Source: an uncultured Pseudomonadota bacterium (GTDB lineage: Bacteria > Pseudomonadota > Gammaproteobacteria > Steroidobacterales > Steroidobacteraceae). From it: a stretch of 64,000 nt of DNA. Both the position numbers and the translations under genes were made by a program. Where the stretch lies: NCBI GenBank assembly GCA_903862885.1, contig CAIOZU010000017.1, positions 62,001 through 126,000 on the forward strand. Direction: 5' to 3'. Below, piece after piece: positions 53,252 to 61,863 of this stretch. A model generated the notes under the pieces. It was not told where the DNA came from. It searched no databases and was given only the letters and a program-made list of their open reading frames with translations. Each line of letters starts with the position of its first letter. Within the stretch, counting starts at the first letter, position 1.

Positions 53252-54672
53252 TGGGCACATTATCCCCTGAGCTCGCTAAGTGGGTCGTTGATGCCGCCTA
53301 TATCCTAGTGGCGTTCCTATTTATTAGTGGGCTCAAGAAAATGAGCTCCCCAGTCAGTGCACGTGGCGGCATTGTGTGGGCGGGCATCGGCATGATTATC
53401 GCCACGTTGGTGACGTTTCTCGCGCCAGCCTCCGAACACACTCTCCCGACATATCTCGCCACCAATTTTGGGCTAGTCATTATCGCCATTATTCTAGGCG
53501 GGACCCTCGCCTGGTGGTCCGGACGGCGAGTTGCCATGACCGACATGCCGCAAATGATTGCGCTTTACAATGGTATGGGCGGCGGTGCGGCGGCTGCGAT
53601 CGCCGCGGTCGAACTATACGCCGGAAAATCCCACAGCCTGGTATTCACCACGCTGGCAGTCATCGGCGCACTCATCGGTGCCATATCGTTCTCTGGATCT
53701 GGCATTGCTTTTGGGAAATTGCAGGGCCTGATTAAGAAGTCCTTCCGCTTTCGGGGTCAACAGGTTTTTAATTTATTACTTTTGGCAAGCGTCGTGGTCA
53801 TTGGGATTGCGCTGGTCAGTGGTTTCAATGCGACGCCAACCGCAGTCACGCTGTTTTTTGTAGTGGCACTAATTTTAGGCATCACCATGACCGTACCTAT
53901 TGGCGGTGCTGACATGCCGGTAGTGATCTCGCTGTACAACGCACTCACCGGCTTGGCAGTCGCTTTTGAAGGTCTCGTCTTACAGAATCCAGCGATGATT
54001 ATCGCGGGTACTGTCGTTGGGTCTGCCGGCACATTACTGACTCAGTTAATGGCGAAAGCTATGAATCGTTCTTTGGCCAACGTCTTGTTTGCTGGCTTCG
54101 GCGAGTCCAGTGGCGCAGCGAGTGGTCCAGTGACTGGCACACAAAAACCGATCGAAGCCAGTGATGCCGGGGTCATGATGGCTTTCGGCCAGAAGGTCAT
54201 CATCGTGCCGGGCTATGGTTTAGCGGTAGCCCAAGCTCAGCACAAAGTGTGGGAGTTAGCACAGCTACTGCAGAGTCGGGGCGTAACAGTCAAGTTTGCA
54301 ATCCATCCGGTCGCCGGTCGCATGCCAGGACATATGAACGTACTCTTAGCCGAGGCAGGTGTACCTTACGATCTGATCGCCGATCTTGAAGAAATAAACG
54401 CCGAATTTGAGACAGCAGACGTCGCGCTGATTATTGGCGCGAACGATGTTGTCAACCCGGTTGCGAGAACCGACAAGTCGAGCCCCATTTACGGCATGCC
54501 GATTCTGAACGCTGACAAGGCAAATAACGTGATCGTCATCAAGCGCGGTCAGGGCCAGGGATTTTCAGGCATTGAGAATGGTCTTTTTTATCTCGACAAT
54601 ACACGCATGCTGTATGGCGATGCGCAGGGAGCAGTTAACCAGCTCATTCAGGCTGTGAAGTCAGTCGGCTGA
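53251..54672 (+). CDS. pntB: NAD(P) transhydrogenase beta subunit
   Basis: A 473-residue subunit with about nine helices followed by the NADP(H)-binding dIII domain. Recognisable parts are YNGMGGGAAAAIAAVELY, PIGGADMPVVISLYNALTGLA and IIVPGYGLAVAQAQHKVWEL with RMPGHMNVLLAEA. With PntAA and PntAB it couples proton entry to NADPH formation, supporting glutathione and biosynthesis. Length matches E. coli PntB (462). Confidence 0.97.
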   Translation: MGTLSPELAKWVVDAAYILVAFLFISGLKKMSSPVSARGGIVWAGIGMIIATLVTFLAPASEHTLPTYLATNFGLVIIAIILGGTLAWWSGRRVAMTDMPQMIALYNGMGGGAAAAIAAVELYAGKSHSLVFTTLAVIGALIGAISFSGSGIAFGKLQGLIKKSFRFRGQQVFNLLLLASVVVIGIALVSGFNATPTAVTLFFVVALILGITMTVPIGGADMPVVISLYNALTGLAVAFEGLVLQNPAMIIAGTVVGSAGTLLTQLMAKAMNRSLANVLFAGFGESSGAASGPVTGTQKPIEASDAGVMMAFGQKVIIVPGYGLAVAQAQHKVWELAQLLQSRGVTVKFAIHPVAGRMPGHMNVLLAEAGVPYDLIADLEEINAEFETADVALIIGANDVVNPVARTDKSSPIYGMPILNADKANNVIVIKRGQGQGFSGIENGLFYLDNTRMLYGDAQGAVNQLIQAVKSVG

Positions 54673-54677
54673 GCGAC

Positions 54678-55943
54678 GTGCGACGCCTCAGTCGAACGCT
54701 GTACTTCTGGGTACTCATCGCGGTCATCGGTGGCGCTGTGCTCGGTGTGCTGTTACCGAGCACAGCAGTCGCTTTAAAGCCATTGGGTGATGGTTTCATT
54801 AAGCTCATCAGAATGGTGGTTGCGCCGATCGTTTTTTGTACGATAGTCACAGGCATCGCTCAGGTGCGGGATTTGCCCCGCGTGGGTCGCGTCGGGCTAA
54901 AGGCGCTGATTTACTTCGAAGTAACATCCACTTTGGCGTTGGCTCTTGGCCTGTTGGTCGCTAATCTGGCACGACCCGGCGATGGTTTCCACATTGACCC
55001 GGCGGGACTCGATGCCACCGCGGTCAGCCAATATGCGAGTGCGGCCCATGACCACTCACTGGTTGAGTTCCTGCTGAATATCATCCCCAACACGGCCGGT
55101 GCCGCGCTGAGCTCGGGCGAGATACTGCAGGTATTGCTACTTGCATTACTCACGGGTTTTGGGGTCGCCCTTACTGGATCCAAGGGCGAGCCTTTTGTCG
55201 CGTTCATCGACGCCACGTTGCAAGTCCTTTATAAAGTGGTCGGCTTTATCATGTGGTTAGCACCGATTGGCGCATTCGGCGCCATGGCATTCACGATCGG
55301 CAAGTTTGGTTGGGCAAGCCTCGGCCCGCTGGCTCGGTTTATGGGCCTTTTCTACTTCACTTGTGTCGTTTTTGTCTTTGGCATTCTTGGGCTAGTAAGC
55401 AAATGTGCTGGCTTCAGCATCTTCCGACTCGCCAACTATTTAAAGACAGAGCTATTTACTGTTCTTGGCACGTCCTCTTCGGAAAGCGTACTCGCGCAGC
55501 TGATTGAGCGTCTGGAACGATTAGGCTGCCGACGCACCACCGTGGGTCTTGTCGTGCCCACCGGTTATTCTTTCAATCTGGATGGTACTGCCATCTATAT
55601 GTCTCTGGCTGCCATTTTCTTGGCACAAGCCATCGATGCGCCGCTCACCGCGGGGCAGCAACTCGCTGTGCTGCTCGTTGCAATGGTCAGCTCAAAAGGC
55701 GCCGCGACCGTGACCGGCGGTGGCTTTATCACCCTGGCCGCCACACTCGCCGTAATCCCGAGCGTGCCTGTTGCGGCACTTGCGATTATTTTAGGCATTG
55801 ACCGATTTATGAGCGAGGCGCGTTCGCTGACTAATCTGATGGGCAACGCCGTGGCTACCTTAGTCGTGTCTCGACTTGAAGGCGAAGTGACCGGCGAGCA
55901 GCTGAAAACGGCGCTTTCCCTAGGTGAGCCGTCGACCTCCTAA
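54678..55943 (+). CDS. Dicarboxylate/amino acid:cation symporter (DAACS)
   Basis: A 421-residue secondary transporter of the GltP/DctA family. Typical motifs are FIKLIRMVVAPIVFCTIVTGIAQ, GTSSSESVLAQLIERLE, PTGYSFNLDGTAIYMSLAAIFLAQA and the substrate-site region RFMSEARSLTNLMGNAVATLVV. Cargo is glutamate/aspartate or C4-dicarboxylates. The GTG start lies 5 bp after the pntB stop, so it may be transcribed with the pnt genes. Its 3' end overlaps the convergent cyclophilin gene by 4 bp. Confidence 0.93.
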   Translation: MRRLSRTLYFWVLIAVIGGAVLGVLLPSTAVALKPLGDGFIKLIRMVVAPIVFCTIVTGIAQVRDLPRVGRVGLKALIYFEVTSTLALALGLLVANLARPGDGFHIDPAGLDATAVSQYASAAHDHSLVEFLLNIIPNTAGAALSSGEILQVLLLALLTGFGVALTGSKGEPFVAFIDATLQVLYKVVGFIMWLAPIGAFGAMAFTIGKFGWASLGPLARFMGLFYFTCVVFVFGILGLVSKCAGFSIFRLANYLKTELFTVLGTSSSESVLAQLIERLERLGCRRTTVGLVVPTGYSFNLDGTAIYMSLAAIFLAQAIDAPLTAGQQLAVLLVAMVSSKGAATVTGGGFITLAATLAVIPSVPVAALAIILGIDRFMSEARSLTNLMGNAVATLVVSRLEGEVTGEQLKTALSLGEPSTS

Positions 55944-56875
55944 CGCGGTAGCCTAGAGACTGCTTTTTCACCATGCTCAACATGCTCGCGAATCGGCAGC
56001 GGGACGTTGCAAACATCAATGCGGCCCACTGACGTTTTATACCATTCGTCTTTCCGATTTCGCCTCAGCTCTATCAGCTGCTCAAAGGTTGCCGTATCTG
56101 TTCTCATCACGTCGTAGTTTTTGCGCTCAGCCAGCGGCACATCGGAGGCCAAGCGGATAGCCTGAATAGGCTCGCGCTGTTCTGGCTGCTCATAAAACCC
56201 AAGCTCCCCGGTCCCTCTTGGTAGAGAAGACAAGTGCTCCATACCCATCACTACGCGACCAACCACAGCGATATTTCGATCTAACTGGCGTGGAGAGTGG
56301 CCAATCACCACATAGAGCTCCGTGCCAATCGCGGTGGCTGGGTCATTGTCACGACCGACACCTAATGTCCCGTAACAATGCACCGGCCAGGCCTCACCAT
56401 CAGCGGAATTTCGCGCGGCCGGTAAGCCACCCGCGAACCCTACTTGCGGCGCGTACGTATCAACATCTTTTAAGCGTGTAAACGGCAAGCCAGCCGCGCT
56501 GCGAACGAACTCCGCCGGCAAGTGCTTTTCTCCGATTTCTGGCTTGGAATTTAGCGGGTCTCCCCACTGTGCCACGAAGTTATCCTGTAATCGGGTGATC
56601 GCCAAGCCATCATACCAGTGCGCATGAGCGAGCTTTTCTATGTTAGCAACATGGCGCGGCGCAAATGCCGGCGCGAGCTCAATGACTACACGACCGGTTG
56701 CGAGTTCTAAGTACAGCGTATGTGCTGGATCTAAGAGACGCCAGTCCTCAGGCTTTGAGGCGGCGATTAACTCTCGAATGGTCGTCGGCTGGGCAAAGCG
56801 CTTGGGTGGTGTCTGGGCATTGACTGCAAGACTAGCAAAAACAGCGAGAGAAACTAACCAGCGGCGATGCAACAT
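55940..56875 (-). CDS. Periplasmic cyclophilin-type peptidyl-prolyl isomerase
   Basis: A 311-residue protein with signal peptide (cut near VNA-QT) and a divergent cyclophilin domain. [28 protein letters not shown] is the domain opening; [15 protein letters not shown] carries the Arg and Gln of the active site, and [11 protein letters not shown] and [14 protein letters not shown] follow. It is longer than PpiA (about 190) because of a large insertion and a C-terminal extension of about 60 residues. It helps fold exported proteins. Overlaps the symporter gene end to end by 4 bp. Confidence 0.85.
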   Translation of the reverse strand: MLHRRWLVSLAVFASLAVNAQTPPKRFAQPTTIRELIAASKPEDWRLLDPAHTLYLELATGRVVIELAPAFAPRHVANIEKLAHAHWYDGLAITRLQDNFVAQWGDPLNSKPEIGEKHLPAEFVRSAAGLPFTRLKDVDTYAPQVGFAGGLPAARNSADGEAWPVHCYGTLGVGRDNDPATAIGTELYVVIGHSPRQLDRNIAVVGRVVMGMEHLSSLPRGTGELGFYEQPEQREPIQAIRLASDVPLAERKNYDVMRTDTATFEQLIELRRNRKDEWYKTSVGRIDVCNVPLPIREHVEHGEKAVSRLPR

Positions 56876-56888
56876 GAGAACGGCCTTC

Positions 56889-57611
56889 TTACACTAACGT
56901 GTGAAATACTTTTTGGACATCATCGTCCTGTTCCAGCTTGTCAATCAGCTCAAGCACTTCTTTGGCTTGTTCATCGAGCAGTTCGGTAGGCGTATTGCAT
57001 ACAAACTCTCTTTCTGCGGACAAAGGCGCGATGCCGCGATCTTCGAGCGCTTTTTGCATGATGCCGAAGTGAGGCAACACACAGCGAATCACTAACTGGG
57101 GCTCACCGCTCTCACCAGTGCTCTCACCCATTTCTTCTAGACCGTGGTCTATCAAATAGAGTTCTAGGTCATCGACATTGAGCCCCTCTGGCTTCAGACG
57201 GAACACGCCCATCTCGTTAAATTGGAAGCTGACGCTACCCGAGGTACCCATGTGGCCTCCGCCTTTTGAAAAGATATGCCTCACATTGCCAATGGTGCGG
57301 GTCGGATTATCTGTTGCGGTCTCAACCAGAATGGCTACGCCATGTGGCGCGTAGCCCTCATAAATGGCTAATTGAAAATTAGTCGCATCCTTGCCACTCG
57401 CACGCTTAATGGCGGCATCCACTTTATCTTTTGGCATGTTGATCGCACGGGCATTTTGAATGCATCGACGCAACACGGGATTTGCGGCCGGGTCACTGCC
57501 GCCCGATTTGACCGCGATACTGATGTCTTTAGCGATGCGATGGAATTGCTTCGCCATGCGATTCCAGCGAGCAAACATCGCATGCTTGCGGACTTCAAAT
57601 ATACGACCCAT
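56889..57611 (-). CDS. YebC/PmpR-family protein
   Basis: A 240-residue YebC-family protein; members act as transcription regulators and, as shown recently for the family, as ribosome-associated factors. The core [25 protein letters not shown] and the [13 protein letters not shown] block are standard. The N-terminus [21 protein letters not shown] differs from the common MAGHSKWANIKHRK and resembles the form seen in Bacteroidetes. The ATG at 57611, preceded by AGGAT, fits this family start; the frame to 57644 is ignored. It sits 13 bp upstream of the cyclophilin gene, same strand. Confidence 0.9.
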   Translation of the reverse strand: MGRIFEVRKHAMFARWNRMAKQFHRIAKDISIAVKSGGSDPAANPVLRRCIQNARAINMPKDKVDAAIKRASGKDATNFQLAIYEGYAPHGVAILVETATDNPTRTIGNVRHIFSKGGGHMGTSGSVSFQFNEMGVFRLKPEGLNVDDLELYLIDHGLEEMGESTGESGEPQLVIRCVLPHFGIMQKALEDRGIAPLSAEREFVCNTPTELLDEQAKEVLELIDKLEQDDDVQKVFHTLV

Positions 57612-57757
57612 AAACAGCGCGATCCTAGAAGGGAGTGAGCCCACGTATGGACATGAACGCCTAGTTTAATCGGTCTGGGGGTCCGCCGTCGCCCCCTATA
57701 GCCAGACGCCTTGGTCGTGGGCGACCCTTTCCTTCACGTTGGCGGGTCGGGCGTCTA

Positions 57758-58264
57758 TTACTGTTCAGCACCGTCGGGGGCCGGCGTCCTGCGTAGCTCG
57801 GCCTGTGCGCCACGCCTCTGGTCTGGCGTCAGGGCATGCCACCGTGCTTTGAGACGCTGCCGCTGCTCGGCGGAGAGATGGGAGAAGCGCTGAAAGTGGG
57901 CGCGTATCTGCTCTTGAGCCTGCGGCGGTAGTGACCGAAACTCACGCACGCGGTCTCGAATTTGAGTGCGCTGCTCAGGTGGCAAAGCATGCCAGTGCGC
58001 CAACTGCTGTTGGGAGCGAGCGCGCTCGTCAGGGGTCATGGCTAACCAGTGCTGTGCGCCGTTTGCTAAATTCATCTGGCGATCGGGTGGCAACTGACTC
58101 CAACGTGCCTCAAAACGCTTTAGAAAATCCTGCTGCGGCGGCGTGAGGGTCGCCCACTCAATGCCTGACGATGCGGGCAGCTCTCCCGCAAAAGCAACTG
58201 GCCCAGTCAAGCAGCTAATAAGCACCAACGTCCACAGGTAGGTAGGACTGATTTTGAAACGCAT
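57758..58264 (-). CDS. DUF3106 periplasmic protein
   Basis: A 168-residue exported protein: signal peptide MRFKISPTYLWTLVLISCLT, then four or five repeats of the DUF3106 type, each around LPPxQRxQxRxxxxxxxxL (for example LTPPQQDFLKRFEARWSQLP and LPPEQRTQIRDRVREFRSLP). The repeats form Gln/Arg/Trp-rich helices. It is the third gene of the sigma factor-DUF3619-DUF3106 cluster. GAGGG precedes the ATG at 58264; a TTG at 58333 would be the long alternative. Function unknown; envelope stress is a reasonable guess. Confidence 0.8.
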   Translation of the reverse strand: MRFKISPTYLWTLVLISCLTGPVAFAGELPASSGIEWATLTPPQQDFLKRFEARWSQLPPDRQMNLANGAQHWLAMTPDERARSQQQLAHWHALPPEQRTQIRDRVREFRSLPPQAQEQIRAHFQRFSHLSAEQRQRLKARWHALTPDQRRGAQAELRRTPAPDGAEQ

Positions 58265-58333
58265 ACGGGCCCTCAATCCAGAGGTGCAAACATGCGGTTT
58301 CGCCGTGACTAAAGACACGCGCGAGTTACTCAA

Positions 58334-58735
58334 TTAGCCTCCTGAGTTATTCTCAGCATTTACCCACTCATAAAAAGCCGCATCCTCATTATAAAGATCA
58401 GGCTCCTCATTTGAGGCGAGCACTTCTGCGTCTTCCATTGCATTCATGTCGGCGGGACCATAACCCACTGACGTTGAAGGTCTGACAATCCATACCGCAA
58501 CAGCCAGTGCCACCGATGCGACCAGTACACCCATCGGCAACCAAGCACTGGGCACGCGAAACACCGGGGCAGAGAGACGGGAACGATGGCTGGCAAGAGC
58601 TTCCTGACGTGCCATCGCGAGCCGTCGGCGCACAACGGGCGCTATAGCCTCTTCATCGGTCAACAACGCACGAGCCCGCCGCTCAATCTGAGCGAGTTGA
58701 AAGTCTTCCGTATCCAAGGGACTGTGCCGCGTCAT
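58334..58735 (-). CDS. DUF3619-like single-pass membrane protein
   Basis: A 133-residue protein with an N-terminal Arg-rich cytoplasmic part (IERRARALLTDEEAIAPVVRRRL), one membrane helix (WLPMGVLVASVALAVAVWI) and an acidic periplasmic tail. The shape and its place directly after an ECF sigma gene (ATGA overlap at 58732-58735) are what an anti-sigma factor would show, but it most resembles DUF3619. Translation is coupled to the sigma gene. Confidence 0.72.
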   Translation of the reverse strand: MTRHSPLDTEDFQLAQIERRARALLTDEEAIAPVVRRRLAMARQEALASHRSRLSAPVFRVPSAWLPMGVLVASVALAVAVWIVRPSTSVGYGPADMNAMEDAEVLASNEEPDLYNEDAAFYEWVNAENNSGG

Positions 58736-59277
58736 AACCAATGCTCACCTAGTTTTTCCCGGAGTGCTTTGAGTGCTCGGAAGTAATGCGTTTTCACACT
58801 GCCATCAGAACATCCCATCACTGCTGCGGTGTCGGCCACATTCATTCCCTCTAATAAGCGCAAACAAAATACTTCGCGCTGTCGGTGTGGTAGCTCGCGC
58901 AGCGCCTGACTGAGTGCCGCCATCGCTTGCTCATTTTCTAGTCTCTGCGCTGGGCCTGTATCCGGCGAGGGCGCCTCATCGACAACACTTGCGAATGTGC
59001 CTTCGTCATCCGCTGAACCCATCGGCCACCAAGCGATTACTTTTGAGCGAGTCCGACGGCGACGCTGACAGTCACGAATTCTGTTTTTCAGAATTCTGTA
59101 AAACAAGGGCTTCCATTCTAACGGGGGGCGCGCCACATATTTCGTTGCTAACTGGATCATTGCGTCTTGAACCACATCAAGCGCATCCTGCGAATCACGC
59201 AACGCGATGTCAGCCATCCGAAATGCACGCCCCTCGACCGCTTTTAAAAACACCTGTAGTTCATACGCCGCGTCCAG
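58732..59277 (-). CDS. ECF-type sigma-70 family RNA polymerase sigma factor
   Basis: A sigma factor of about 182 residues with region 2 (DALDVVQDAMIQLATKY, FYRILKNRIRDCQRRR) and region 4 (LPHRQREVFCLRLLEGMNVADTAAVMGCSDGSVKTHYFRALKALR). It should direct transcription of a small regulon, often including its own cluster. The start is unusual: family homology begins at about LDAAYELQVFL, where a CTG (59275-59277) lies 5 nt after a perfect AGGAGG; the frame opens further up at a TTG at 59325 and a GTG is at 59253. Translation is coupled to the DUF3619-like gene. Confidence 0.82.
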   Translation of the reverse strand: MDAAYELQVFLKAVEGRAFRMADIALRDSQDALDVVQDAMIQLATKYVARPPLEWKPLFYRILKNRIRDCQRRRRTRSKVIAWWPMGSADDEGTFASVVDEAPSPDTGPAQRLENEQAMAALSQALRELPHRQREVFCLRLLEGMNVADTAAVMGCSDGSVKTHYFRALKALREKLGEHWL

Positions 59278-59377
59278 AATGTCCTCCTGCGCACAGCCAA
59301 AGGACCGCTTTGGCCAACACGTCAATCATGGTGCGGCAGCGTAACAGAGCACTCCGTGCGGGCGCCTAGGCATCAGG

Positions 59378-59493
59378 CCCGCAGCCCGTTTTTGCACAGG
59401 GCCACCGACAATACTGGCAGCCTACGCCCTCGCCGGTATAACGTGGCGTGCGCGCCGCCGTTGACGACCCCGTGTGACAAACGGGCTGCAGGC
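59378..59493. other. Long-range inverted repeat in the sigma-priA intergenic region
   Basis: GCCCGCAGCCCGTTT (59378-59392) and AAACGGGCTGCAGGC (59479-59493) are complementary at 14 of 15 positions with 86 nt between them. The 267-bp region lies between the sigma gene and priA. A folded RNA of about 116 nt or paired operator sites are possible; I do not recognise a known RNA family. Confidence 0.35.
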
Positions 59494-59544
59494 AGCCGTC
59501 GTATTACAGGATTACCATTTTAAGTTGTTGATTTTAAATAAATA

Positions 59545-61764
59545 ATGGATCTTTTTCCCCTTATTGCTGAGCCGGTCTTCAGAGTGGCCCTCGATGCGCC
59601 TTTACGGCGGCTTTTTGATTACTTAGCGCCCGCCGACACAGACCCCACGCAGATCCGGCCAGGCTTTCGAGTACGGGTTCCCTTTGGAAAGCAGTCCATC
59701 GTGGGTGTGGTCGCGGACATCGTCGTCACCTCCAGCGTGCCCGCAAACCGCTTAAAGCGTGCTCATGCCGTATTGGATAGCGAGTCAGCGCTAGATCCCG
59801 TCACCTTGGCGCTGGTGAGGTGGGCGGCTGACTATTATCACCATCCGATAGGCGAAGCCTTTGCGGCGGCTCTCCCGTCTGCACTGCGTGCGGGGGCCCC
59901 TTTGAGGGCGACGGAGACCCGCTGGCACTTACTGGCCGATGCGGCGGCCGCTATGGCCCAGACCCCGCGCCTTGGACCCAAGCAGCGAGCGTTATTGGCG
60001 ATTCTGCAAGCACAAGAGTCCATCGGTGAGGCGGAACTTGCGGCCGACGGCACAGGGTATCGGGATACGTTGCGCGGTTTGAGTGCTCGCGGTTGGGTCA
60101 GTCAATTTCAGCGCGAGTTGCCGCCTCTGGCCGCCGCCCTTGCCACGGTTGCACAAGGGCACGTATTAACCGCCGCTCAAACGCTGGCGGTCGATGACAT
60201 CCGCGCTCACTTGGGCGAATTTTCTCCCCACCTTTTGCATGGAGTGACCGGCAGCGGCAAGACAGAAGTCTATTTACGGGTCATCGAGGCCGTGCTGGCA
60301 CGGAACGAACAAGCTTTAGTATTAGTCCCTGAGATTGCTTTAACACCCCAAGCCATTGAGCGCTTTCAAGCGCGTTTCTCTGTTCCGCTGGCTGTTTTGC
60401 ATTCCGGCATGAGCGATACCGAGCGCCTTGCCATGTGGCGCGCCGCTCGATCCGGTGCTGCACCCGTGATTATTGGCACGCGCTCAGCCATCTTTGTCCC
60501 ACTGGCCCGCCCAGGTATTTTAATCGTCGACGAAGAGCACGACAGCTCCTACAAACAGCAGGAAGGGTTCCGCTACTCGGCCCGTGATCTCGCCTTACGC
60601 CGCGCACAGCAGCATGGCATTCCGGTGATTCTAGGCTCTGCCACGCCCGCTCTAGAGAGCTTGCACCAAGCCAATATAGGCCGCTACCGGCGCATCAGTC
60701 TCCCAGAACGGACCGGTGCAGCCGGGGCACCGAAGCTTTCCCTTGTTGATCTTCGTGTCCATGAAGAACGCCACGGCATGGCGACCCCCAGCGTTGCTGC
60801 CATCACGCGCCACCTGAACGACGGCAATCAGGTGCTTTTATATATTAACCGTCGTGGTTACGCGCCCACCTTGTTTTGCCCCGGTTGCCGCTGGAGTGCG
60901 CCCTGCAAAGCCTGCGACGCTCGCATGACCGTCCATCTCAAACACCATCAGCTGGTGTGTCATCACTGCGGCGCGCAACAACCCGTTCCCTATGCGTGCC
61001 CCCTTTGCGCGACTGAAGTGCGCCCCGTCGGGCAAGGCACCGAGCGTATTGAAGATGGTCTAGACGAGCTCTTTCCACGAATCCCTGTGGTGCGGATCGA
61101 CCGCGACACTATTCATACCCGCGGCCAAATCGAAGCAGCGCTTGCACGGGTACACAGCAAAGAGGCCAGGCTATTAGTTGGCACGCAAATGCTGACCAAG
61201 GGGCATGATTTTCCTGATGTGACGTTGGTAGTAATACTCAATGCCGACCAAGGCCTATTTGGCACCGACTTCCGAGCCGCTGAGCGGCTGGCACAGAGCA
61301 TTGTCCAAGTCGCCGGTCGTGCAGGGCGTGCGGACAAACCAGGCGAAGTGCTGATTCAGACCGCCTGTCCCGATCACCCGCTGTTACAACGGTTACTGGA
61401 GTCCGGATACACAGGCTTTGCAGACGCGGCGCTAGCAGAACGGGCGGCCGCTGGCTGGCCACCGTTTAGCCATCTCGCCGTCCTCCGAGCAGAGGCCGCC
61501 ACCCGCGAGCAAGCCCTGCTGTTCTTAACGGAAGCGCGCGATCAAACTCCTCTGTCAGATCGGGGTCAGGTCCGCCTACTAGGACCTGCCCCCGCCGTCA
61601 TGGAACGTCGCGCCGGCCGGTTTCGGGCACAGCTTCTTGTGGAATGTGCCCAGCGAGCACCTTTGCATCAGCTGCTAGCCCGCTGGCTACCCCTCGTTGA
61701 AGCACTTCCCAGTGCCCGACGGGTTCGCTGGACCTTGGACGTAGATCCGCTGGAAGTCTCCTAG
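59545..61764 (+). CDS. priA: Primosomal replication restart helicase PriA
   Basis: A 739-residue superfamily 2 helicase that reloads the replisome at stalled forks. The N-terminal 3'-DNA-binding domain starts FRVALDAPLRRLFDYLAP; Walker A is GVTGSGKT (233-240), DEEH is at 329-332, the zinc-binding cluster LFCPGCRWSAPCKACDA...CHHCG...CPLC follows, and GTQMLTKGHDFPDVTLV plus QVAGRAGRADKPG complete the motor. No good ribosome binding site precedes the ATG. Upstream of argS by about 100 bp. Confidence 0.97.
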   Translation: MDLFPLIAEPVFRVALDAPLRRLFDYLAPADTDPTQIRPGFRVRVPFGKQSIVGVVADIVVTSSVPANRLKRAHAVLDSESALDPVTLALVRWAADYYHHPIGEAFAAALPSALRAGAPLRATETRWHLLADAAAAMAQTPRLGPKQRALLAILQAQESIGEAELAADGTGYRDTLRGLSARGWVSQFQRELPPLAAALATVAQGHVLTAAQTLAVDDIRAHLGEFSPHLLHGVTGSGKTEVYLRVIEAVLARNEQALVLVPEIALTPQAIERFQARFSVPLAVLHSGMSDTERLAMWRAARSGAAPVIIGTRSAIFVPLARPGILIVDEEHDSSYKQQEGFRYSARDLALRRAQQHGIPVILGSATPALESLHQANIGRYRRISLPERTGAAGAPKLSLVDLRVHEERHGMATPSVAAITRHLNDGNQVLLYINRRGYAPTLFCPGCRWSAPCKACDARMTVHLKHHQLVCHHCGAQQPVPYACPLCATEVRPVGQGTERIEDGLDELFPRIPVVRIDRDTIHTRGQIEAALARVHSKEARLLVGTQMLTKGHDFPDVTLVVILNADQGLFGTDFRAAERLAQSIVQVAGRAGRADKPGEVLIQTACPDHPLLQRLLESGYTGFADAALAERAAAGWPPFSHLAVLRAEAATREQALLFLTEARDQTPLSDRGQVRLLGPAPAVMERRAGRFRAQLLVECAQRAPLHQLLARWLPLVEALPSARRVRWTLDVDPLEVS

Positions 61765-61863
61765 TCGGGCACGCCCGAACCTTGGATGAATAGGCGAACC
61801 ACACTGAGAATCCGGTAAACTTTACGCTTCTTTTTTACTCGGCATCAGCCGGCGGATTGTCGC

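Noticed and set aside
59076-59096. Perfect hairpin GAATTCTG-TTTTT-CAGAATTC resembling a terminator
   Set aside because: It is inside the sigma factor coding sequence and arises from the repeated codons of RILKNRIR.
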